Assembly: GCA_008638375.1 (NCBI GenBank)
Contig: CM018038.1
Location: 30,478,753 to 30,542,752 of the forward strand
From: Nyssa sinensis
Lineage: Eukaryota > Streptophyta > Magnoliopsida > Cornales > Nyssaceae
Reading direction: 5' to 3'
DNA: 64,000 nucleotides
Positions 11,216 to 21,566 of the stretch are shown here, piece by piece. Made by a program: the position numbers and the translations under genes. Positions within the stretch are counted from its first letter, which is position 1. Every line of letters starts with the position of its first letter. A model generated the notes under the pieces. The model was not told the origin of the DNA, ran no database searches, and was given only the letters and a program-made list of their open reading frames with translations.

Positions 11216-11568
11216 CGTTTTACCCATTGGTGATCTCAAGCGGTCTGAATTTCCAAAGATGCAAGAAATAACAGCAATATGGCAAGTACTAATATATTTT
11301 GCATCATCCTCTGCCATGTCAAATCCTGTACTCGAGGATCCTTTTGGACCTTTCACAAATCCACAATTTATTTTCTGATCACGTGCGAAAAATGATTCTT
11401 CCCGTTCTTTAAGACTCTGATGCCCAGCAAATCTGGACTCCCATTGCTCTTGTCCATTGGGCTTATCTTCTACTTCTGTATACTGTAAGGAAAATCTTGC
11501 AAATTTTCGACTTTCTAAAGGTTCCACAAGCTGTGCATTAGAATTCAAAAACTTCATCTCACAAGAAC
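11216..11568 (-). CDS. EMB2756: DUF616 gene exon 3 (start of DUF616 domain)
   Basis: The acceptor CTCAG is followed by GTTCTTGTGAG. Joined to exon 2 this restores the frame through FSGSCEMKFLNS. Conserved blocks are QLVEPLESRKFARFSLQYTE, RFAGHQSLKEREESFFARDQ and ISTCHIAVISCIFGNSDRL. The donor is AAACG|GTACTG at 11,216/11,215. The exon ends in phase 0. Confidence 0.9.
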
Positions 11569-12623
11569 CTGAGATTTTTAACATTCACCAATTTCAGGCC
11601 AAAAACAAATAACCAAGTTGATTGTTGAAACATATACATACACGCCTCGGTTTAAAACACATTAACAGTAAACCCAAAAACCTTTCATGGGTTCCACATC
11701 AGAATGCATGGTGAATTAGTCAAATCCACATATAATTAAAAGATGTTTGCGAAACAATATAAGATACTCGTCTAACTCAACAAATTAATAACATAATAAA
11801 ATTGGCATAAGTAACCACATGCAAACAATATACACATTGATCATCGAATTGTATACTGTTTGAATTATGCAATTCTTTGCATTGAGCATTACTTATCAAG
11901 TATACCAAGATAAAACTAAAATATTGTAATTTTGAAAGAAGAAAAAATATCCCTAATCTTGTTTTTGGGAGATCAAATACAAGCAATATCCAATCAGAAA
12001 ATATATATATATATATATGTGATCTTTTCAATGTTTCACATGAAAAGAACCCAAGAAAATAAAAACTACTAGCACAGAAAGCAAAAACAATTCTCCAAAT
12101 ACTTTAAAACTGATATTTTAGAAACCTGAAAAAAAAAATCAAAAATTGTGCATATTGCATGTATTCAAGCATGGTATTTGCATTGCAAAATATGATATTT
12201 CATAGCATTGCATTCCATTAATTAAATAAGTCCTCTAATTTGTGAAGTAATATATTATCAAATTTAAAGCATTTATTCGTATAGCATTGCCAGAGCCGGC
12301 TCCACTATGAAGCCAACAAAGCAATCGCTTTAGGCCTCATTTTTAAAGGCACCCCCAAATTTTGTCTCTATTATATAATTCAAAGTAAAAGTTTAAAGCT
12401 AATAAAAGTCTAACTACAAAAGGAAGGCCTTTTGTATATATAATATAATCCAAATTAGAAGTTTAAGAATAATAAAGTCCTAATTATACACAAAGAAAAC
12501 CCATAAATACTCCAAAAACAAAATCAATAATATTGTTATATGTCTACATAAGAACTCTATTATTAGAAGTTTTATTCAACATCTACATTCTTCTAATAGA
12601 AGAGTATTACAATTTAATATTAC

Positions 12624-12654
<31 letters not shown>

Positions 12655-15600
12655 TATATTATATTTATTAGGTGTTATTTATATTTAAATTACTCAAACT
12701 CTTATACTATAAAATGTTTTATCATTATTTTAAATTACATTTCTATTAAAATTTTGCTTTTCTTTCTCAAAAAGAGAAGAAAAAAGTCTCATTAAGAGTT
12801 ATCGCTTTGGGCCTCAAATTCTCTTGAGTCGGTCCTGAGCATTGCACTAATTAAATAAGTCACCCAACTCGACAAAGCCTTATCCTAACAATTTGGTGTT
12901 GGCTACATAAATCATGTCTCGTCATTCTACTCTATTTAAATATGTCCACTAATTATTAAAAATATGACTTATAATTTCATTATAAAAAATATGGATAATT
13001 ATACTGACCTTTCCCTGAGATATCTGAGAATTAAAAGGACCTCTCCTGTTACACTAACCTCCCTTGTTAGGGATGTCGGGAAACGGACATTAACGGAGGA
13101 GGTGAAATTACTAATTTAGCCTTACTATTTAACTGCGATATTTTTTTCCATAAGTCAACAAAATATAAAAAGACAATAATAACCTTGGATTGAAATGAAG
13201 GGCCAAACCCAGTTCTCTATCATTCGCTACCTTCTGAACATGGAAACACTTGAGAAAGAGTGAGAGGAGAGAAGAAAGAAAGTACAAAGAGGGAGAAGAG
13301 AAGACAAATTCGAACCAAAGAAGCAAAGAAGATGATTGATCAAGAACACGAGATTGCTCAAGTTGATGAACTAAGGAACATGCTCGATTTCTCAAGTAGA
13401 ATGGTAAGTTGTTTCAAATTTTTTATTTAGGGTTTTGTTTGGAATTTCAATCTTTTATTTTGGGTTGTGATTTAACTATTTTGAGTTTGGGATTTATTTT
13501 GATTTTGTTAAGGTTATAATTTATGGTTTCAAATGGTTAAGGATTTGTTTCATTTCCATTTTAGCGTTTTTGGTTTAGGGTTTCAACTAGGTTAATTTTT
13601 GTTTTCAAATTACTGTTTTGGTTTACGCTTTCAAATGGGTAAGGTGTTGATTGTGATTTGGTTTGAATAGATGTAACTAATCCCTTTTCCATGCCTTTCT
13701 AATTCCTATTGATAGTTCTGTGTGTTTATGAATATAATTTTAGAGATAAAATTTTAATTATTTAGGTCACCTATATGTTTACACACCATAGAGGACTGGT
13801 TAAGTGTGAAGATATATACACACACACACACACACATACGAATACACATTTTTTTGCACTGAATAAAAAACCCAAATTGAGTATTATTTAGCAATAAGGG
13901 ACATATTATGCAAACCCATTTTTGAACAGAATAGTGAGGGGAGAAAGTGAGTTGAACATGAGATTTCAATAATTGTCTTGTTTTCTTTTTTGAGTTTTTT
14001 AATCATTTTGTTGTACCATTCGAAGATAATATACTTGAAATTTGAAAATTATATAGAAACATATTAGCATTCAGATGTTAGTTGGCCTGTATTCAAAAGG
14101 CAGAAAATTTTTACAATAATTATTTGTAATTGGATTACTGGATTGATAATTTTTTATGATAGCAGGTATGATAAGGCTTCTTAGTGAGACCTTTAGTATG
14201 CTCTGTTTATTTTTTCGAATTCTGTTTTGCTTATGTTATATTTTTTTCAATTTCATTTAAATGTTTGGATTCTGTTATGCTATTGTTATTTGTTTTAATT
14301 TTCAATTTTATTTAGCTGTATAATTATTTTGATTCTATTTCATTTTCTATTATGGTGTCGTTTTTGCAGCAAAGGATAGTACTGGACAACACACTATGCA
14401 CTGGAATGTTGAGCCGACTTTTGTCTGCCTGTTTTTTTATTCGATAGGTGGAAAGTGAGATTTTTTTTCTTTTGTAATTATGGACGACAATCATGTATGT
14501 TATGGATGAATAATTTATATCTGAAAACAACTGTATTTTCAAGGGTAAATTACACCTGGACCCCTGTTGTTACTGACAATTGCAAATAGCCCCCCTCCAG
14601 AACCTTGACCTTAACGTCGTTTACAAAAATGACTCGATTACAAATATATCCTTTATTCAGTTAATAATATTTTGGGTCAAATATGAGACTACACAAAAAG
14701 ACTGGCATAATAACAATCCATTCCATAGTTTCAAACAAAACCATCCAAAACCCTCATCTCCACCTCAAAATCTTCTCTTTTCCATTGTTAATAACCTCCT
14801 TATCTCCACCTCTGAAACTCTCTTTCTGCTCCCCACCACCATCGCCATCTCTAACACCAACCTTTGCCGCTATTGCCTTCGTTACCACTTCAACCCACCA
14901 GCTCCAACATGGACCACATCAACCACTGCCTCTACTGCCAACGAGGCTGAATAAAAGAAGACAACCATTGAATCGAAAAGTAGTTTCACCACCATTCTTG
15001 GGGTAATGAACGTGTTCCGCCATCTGTAGTCAGTGGGTTTTCTAAGGAAACCGCACGTGAGCTTGCAAGGAGTATATGGTGGTCACTAGGTTTTGTCTAT
15101 CTCAACCTAGTTTTCTGATTTGTGGAGCATATCTGCAATATGGGAACTTGAATTCCCATCATTATTTGAAGCTTTGTTTTGTTCAGATTCGAGAACTCAG
15201 CAAGGATTGGTCGCATTGATGAAACCCACATATGTTTGATGAATTGATTTAGAGAGATGGTGCAACTGATTTGTGTAAAATTAGGCACTTCGATCTTATT
15301 TTCTTTAACTACTTGGTGAAAACTTCATGTTATACCCATAGTAATAAAATTCTAATTATTTTTCTTCCAAAAAGAAATGATACACAATGTATGTAACATG
15401 CCAGATTTATGAAGTTCATCAATGATATGTTTTTGTAATATGTCATTCCATGTTAAACTTAAAGAATTATCCTTATATATATACACATATGTGTGTGCGT
15501 GTGTGTGTTCTTGACCACCGTAGTTACAAGATACAGGAATGGTTATGAGATATAGGGTTTGCTCTTATTATTTTGATTCTTTTTAATTAACTATTTGATG

Positions 15601-18600
15601 AATATGAATATCATTATTAATTAACTAAATGTTAAACATATCTTGGAAACTAAAATTTGAGCAGTTGCATTTTAACACATTTTGCTATCATTCACGTCCC
15701 TGTGGTAAGTTGATCTTACAAGGGTAAAAAAATATTTTGATTTGTAAAAGTAGGGGTATAAATGTCTGTCGATATTTATCAAGGGTAGATTTGTCAATTT
15801 TAAAATATAATTTTGCTGACGTCATTAAAAAGTAAGATGTCAGTGATGGACCGTGAGCATAGGGCGTAATCTGCAACAAAATGTCGCATCCTAGGGGAGT
15901 GCAGTGTAATTAGTCCAAAAGTGGGGACTGTCTGTAACAGGGGGGTCCACGTGTAATTTATCCTATTTTCATTGTTAGTTTCAGTTTGCAATGTTTGACA
16001 GTATTTAAATTGAATGTTTTAAGTTTTAGTTTTATTTTGCAATAGTGGATACTGACTTTCATTCAACATCAGTATTAAACATTGAGTTCAGTTTGGAATT
16101 AAATTACTTGAATTGCGTTTTATTTTTATCACTTTGAAATTCAATTTGCAATTGAGTTAAGGTAGTTTACTGATCTGAAATTCATTGTGTAGTTGAGTGT
16201 GATTTGATTTAAGTTTGAGTTTTGTGGAATTCAGTGAAGGATTTCAATTGCATTGAGTCCATTTAGAAATATATACAATTATATACAGCTAAAGAGAGAG
16301 ACTGAGAGAGATCGAGTGAGCCATAGTGTGAGTGAGAAAGAGACCATACCGATAATAGACGGTTGCCGAGTAAGAGAGAAAAATGGGACATAACTCATAA
16401 ATGAACTCAAAGTTAAAATGGGTTTGCAAACAAAGGATAACATAGTCATTTTATGTCACAAGGAAATGGGCATTAGAGTCTTTTTCAATTTAGTTAGTAT
16501 GGGCATAGTTGTCAGTTCATAACAAACAAGGGTAATAATGGCATATCAAAAAAATTGTTTGAAACCCTAATTTTTTGCCATTACTATCATGGACGGAAAT
16601 CGTACGAAGGGGGGAATCTGTGTATTGTCTCTCCTTCATTCTTCTCCTTGTATTTTTCTTCTCTCACCTCATGGCTTTCCACTCTTAATGGGCATGTCTT
16701 CCTCTCTTTGTAATCCTCTCCTTTTTTTCAAAAGAAACTGTTTCTTAGTATCTTATTTTTATAACTTAGTTGGAGGAGAGGTAGACTAAGTTTGAATATG
16801 AAGCTAACATGGAAGGAGGCCTGCTCTGCATTATGTGGTGTGTTTGGTGGAAAGAAATTACAGCTCCTTTGGCAGAGTAGGAGATTAATTCGTGAGTTAA
16901 AAGAGTCACTGAGTTTGTTGAATTGTTTGTCAACAAGGCGACCTCCTGATAGATTTTGGATTTTGTAAACTTCGACACTTAAATTCTTTAATTTAGGCCA
17001 GTATAGACTATAGATATTGTTTTTCTTTTCTATCTGAAGCACGTACTTGACTACACCCTCTTTATGGCTCTAATAATGGAAGTACTTAATCACTTTTATA
17101 ATAAAAAAAAAAGATTATATGTCAACAATGTGTACACTGAACAAATAATCTAAATTGTTTGAAAACTCCAAATGGTCATTTTTAATGTGCGCAAAAGAAA
17201 GTCTACATCAATGTATACAATACATAGCTTATGTTGTGACGCAGAACGGAAACGTAAAAGAACGGATACGACTAACGTTAATATCCACAACGGGAAATAA
17301 TCAACCCAACGGGGAACAATCAACCCAAAAAGAGAATAAATTCTCTAAAATTCAAAATTATATTATTATTGATAAAAGACTTGATAATAAAGACCTATTA
17401 CATCATATTTATAGAGTCGGAAAACTACTAAAACTACTACTTCGAAGAGGAAACCACTATTACTATACTAATCCTAATAAGAATAGGAAAATAGACATTT
17501 TATCTTAAATAATCAATTTGAGATAGGCTCAAATTTGGAAACTATAGACTCCTAATATAATTCTAAAACAAAATACATTGTTTTAACAGGTACCATATTT
17601 GTCCTACATCAAACACCCCCCCCCCCCCAACTTGAAAAGAACTCGTCCTCGAGTTAACTCAATGTACTCGACCTCGAACTCGTCCATAACCCAACAATAA
17701 TAATTGAATCTTTGCAAGAATCATTGAAGATTCAAAGATTTCTCGTTTCACATCTTCCACGAAATTTGAAATTTTAGGCTCTTATTTTGATAACAAGAAT
17801 GTGCCCGTAATGAAACAAGAAAAATTGTCTTCTTGATCCACCACAATTTCAATCTTTTTATAAGCATTATAATCATACTTCGCAATTCACGTTCATTCTC
17901 ATCCTTAGCATTAACTACTTCCATGGGAATTTCTTACTCCTCTTCTATATAAGAGCTTGTAGAATTTATTTGTGCCACTAGATCCACACTTTGATCAATT
18001 AATTTTGAACTTTCTCTTTCTTCTTCATGCACAATAGGGTTTCAATCAATTCCTCTTCCTTACCCTCCACAACAATTATCTCTGCAACATCAATAGAGAT
18101 ATGTTCAACTCTATTTTCTTTTGACTCCTTGTAATCGTCTTCAATAAATGAAATAACCTGATATGCACTTTTTATAACAAGAGATTCCTCTGAAAGGATG
18201 TGCATATCTTTCAAAGATTTGATATCTACAACCTTATCACTCAAAGTAACCTCAACAATTTGAGACTTTTGATTTGTTTTCACCTTGGCGCTAGGAACAA
18301 GTTTTGGAAGTTTTTCTTTATTCTCAACAATATATTCTGGGAATGTAATAATTAATATAATCCCAAGTTGGTCTATATTTATCTTCTAAAATTTGCAAAT
18401 AATTTCTTGGCAAAAATTTATCCATCAATAACCTCATCATTCTTGGTCATGAACTAATACACTTTTTACCTTGTAGTTGTTTGTGCCTCTGTAAATCAAA
18501 CCACCACCTTTTCGCTTATCCTGTGAGCTTATCTTCAGCCCAAAAATATTTTTTTCCTTTTGAAAGTTCCATATATTCAAGACAATCATTCAAATCATAA

Positions 18601-19234
18601 ATCCAATCAAGAAAGTCTTCAAAATAAAAATTACCATCAAAATTCGGAAGTCTTTCGTAATTGCGCAAAGCCCTTCAAGTAGCAATAAATCAACTCCATC
18701 TAAAAATAGGATTCCACACAAGTCCCACCCGTCATATCAAAGCAATCCTCTACATAGGCTCTCTTGCTCACGATTATAGGGTAATGTCAATCCCCACTTA
18801 CAATTTTTTACATGTTGAAAGTGTTATTCTCATCAAAACTATGTATTTTTGGCAACAAATTAAATAATTTAAATATTTATTAAGCTAGTTCTGTGCTAAT
18901 GTTTGATAATAATACTTGTATTAATATAACAGATTAGATAATAATACTTCTAGACTACAACTAAGTTCTTTCATACTAATATGCCTCTAACAGAATTGTT
19001 AAGTAAGTGCACAAAACACTATAAACATAATGGGCATATTGCCTGGTCATTGCCTCCTTAAAGATGCATAGCCTCGAACATGTTAAAGCACTAAAACAGA
19101 AAATTGTCTTATCCGGTCATCTTTGACAATACTGAAAAAAGGTCTAAAGATCAAACCAAATGATACCAACTAGCTGGCTTGGTAAATTCTCTGGGTCATC
19201 AGAAGTGTTATTCCTATCATTGCCTCTAGATACG

Positions 19235-19271
<37 letters not shown>

Positions 19272-21522
19272 AGAGATCAAAACTAATTTTATATTATGTC
19301 TATGTAATGCAAGAAAAACTTAGAAACAATGGTTGATTTTACAGTAAGTTTAGATACAAGGAAATCTCATAGGTCTAGAATTTTAATAACCGGAAGAAAG
19401 ATTATAAGATTAAAGGCCAAAGATATGGAAGAAAGGGCCTTTGTGATAAGTCAAAGATAAGGAAAAAAGGGTTAAAGGCCAAAGATAGAGGAAAGGATTC
19501 CAGTTAAATAGGGCTTAATAGGGTAGAGGTTTGGGGACGATATACAAGCTGTTCTAAGACTGAACAATAACTCATAAGTGGTAAATTTGGCTTCCTTTTC
19601 TTTGCTTGTATTGCTAACATTAAATTGTTTATGTAAGCAACAATTAAGCTTTGTCAAAATTGGATGCTTGGGGATAGAAAAAAAACTAACAAAATTTTGA
19701 ATCTTATACATAACAGAAACTTAACGAGAAGCTCTTATTGTGTATTGTCCTATTTCGTATTGCAAAAACAAAGTAGGTTAGACATCTAGGTCAGTTCCAA
19801 AGTTCCAGTTGACGATTTGGAGAGCCAAAGTATTTGAAGACCGAAGAAGTTCAAGGAAAGAGTCTCTTCTCAACCTTTGGTAATACACACTTTGGGCATG
19901 GTAAGTAGAGTTAAGAGACCTAGTAAAACCATTGGATTTATAAGAAGAAAAAAAAATGTTTGTTAAAAGTGTTTCCAAGCAAGCATATATTGGTCCCACT
20001 TGTTTTCTTCTAAAAACTCGAACAACCAAAGAGCCCATTTGAATGAGTTGCTATACATTGCCCAGAATTGTAGTAATTTTTTTCACTTAAGAAAAAAAAC
20101 ACTTCAATTCTAGGCAATGTATAGCAGCTCGTTCGAACGAGATCCCTGGGCATTCAAACTAGATGTTTTTGAGGCTCTAGAGTATTTTTCCACCGAACCT
20201 CATTCAATGCCCGTTTGATGGGTGTTTGAACAAGGCCTGTGATTTTCAAAAATACAACTCCAGAGAGGACTTCTTCAACCCAGCATTCGATGGCCGTTTG
20301 AAAGGAAGCCTTGAGTGTGGTTTTTATTGAACACCCAAGAGCTACATTCGAAGCTTGTTCAAACAAGCTGATCTGCCATTTGAACAATAGTCGATAATTC
20401 AGTTTAACCTAAAAAAAAAAGAAATAACGACTTTTGAGAGGATTTTCAAGGGTTTCTCAGAAGTTTTGAGTGTTCTACATCTTAAGAAAACAAAGAGAAC
20501 CCATAAAACACACCCTTCAATACTTTTTTTTATCATGTGTATTCCAACTTGGTGGAATTCCAAGTTGGTGTTTGAAGATTCGGTGAATACTAAGATTTAA
20601 GGATTCAAATCGTGAAGGCGTTAGTGGATTCTAACATTAGTGTGCTTTGAAGAATGCTAGTGGACTCAAGTTTTGGAGTGAAAATCAATGTCTACAAGAC
20701 TTGAGGACATGAGTCGTCTTTGGTAAGTAGAGTTGAGTCTTGTTGATCTCTATTACCTCATAGTTCATTGTTTCACAGGACTAAGTCCCGTATTTATTTC
20801 CCATTTGGATTTCCACAAAAAAAAAAATTGTCTCCCTTGATTGCATGTTTTGTGTGTGATTGCAATAAACTAAAAATACTGAGAATTTACTGGTTAGGGT
20901 TTTAATTAATTTAAAATTGAACAAGTTAACCCATTGACATATTAACCCCCCCCCCCCTTTTTTTCCCGTTGTGGTCATAGCTTGACCATTGGGGTCTTTC
21001 TTGAGAAGAATCAGGTAATTTCACCTTAAATTCCTTAGGGTTATACATCACAAAATATAAGTTACAACAACTCAACTCTATCAAATTGAAAGATTACAAA
21101 ACTGGTAATAAGCAACCTTTTCTGAATTTAGATATCAATAAGGTGCCTAAACTGATAAATTTTATGTTTTGGAATATAAAATTTAACTAAACATGGAAGT
21201 GATGTAAATAACCTTAGAATTTTCAGCTCTTTATTTATTTAGGAAAAAATAGAGATTATAACATAACTTGAAATATTAGGTGAACCACAAGAAAGCTAGA
21301 ATGAAAATCATAATTTAACAAAAAAAAAGTAAAAACAGTAAAAAGCATTAAGCATGCCCAACTTAGGCTACACAAATTGAGTAATTATAAATTTTTTGAG
21401 ACCCATATTACAAATATTCAACTATAAATTCAGTAAATAAACAAGTTTGCATTCAGAAATCAGTTACAAAGGAAACTTGATGATCACATTCATAAAAATT
21501 ACAAATCAAATATATATATATA

Positions 21523-21566
<44 letters not shown>

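Noticed and set aside
11108..11584. Open frame as a stand-alone 158-residue protein
   Set aside because: Its ends run past good splice sites; it is exon 3 of the DUF616 gene plus intron read-through.
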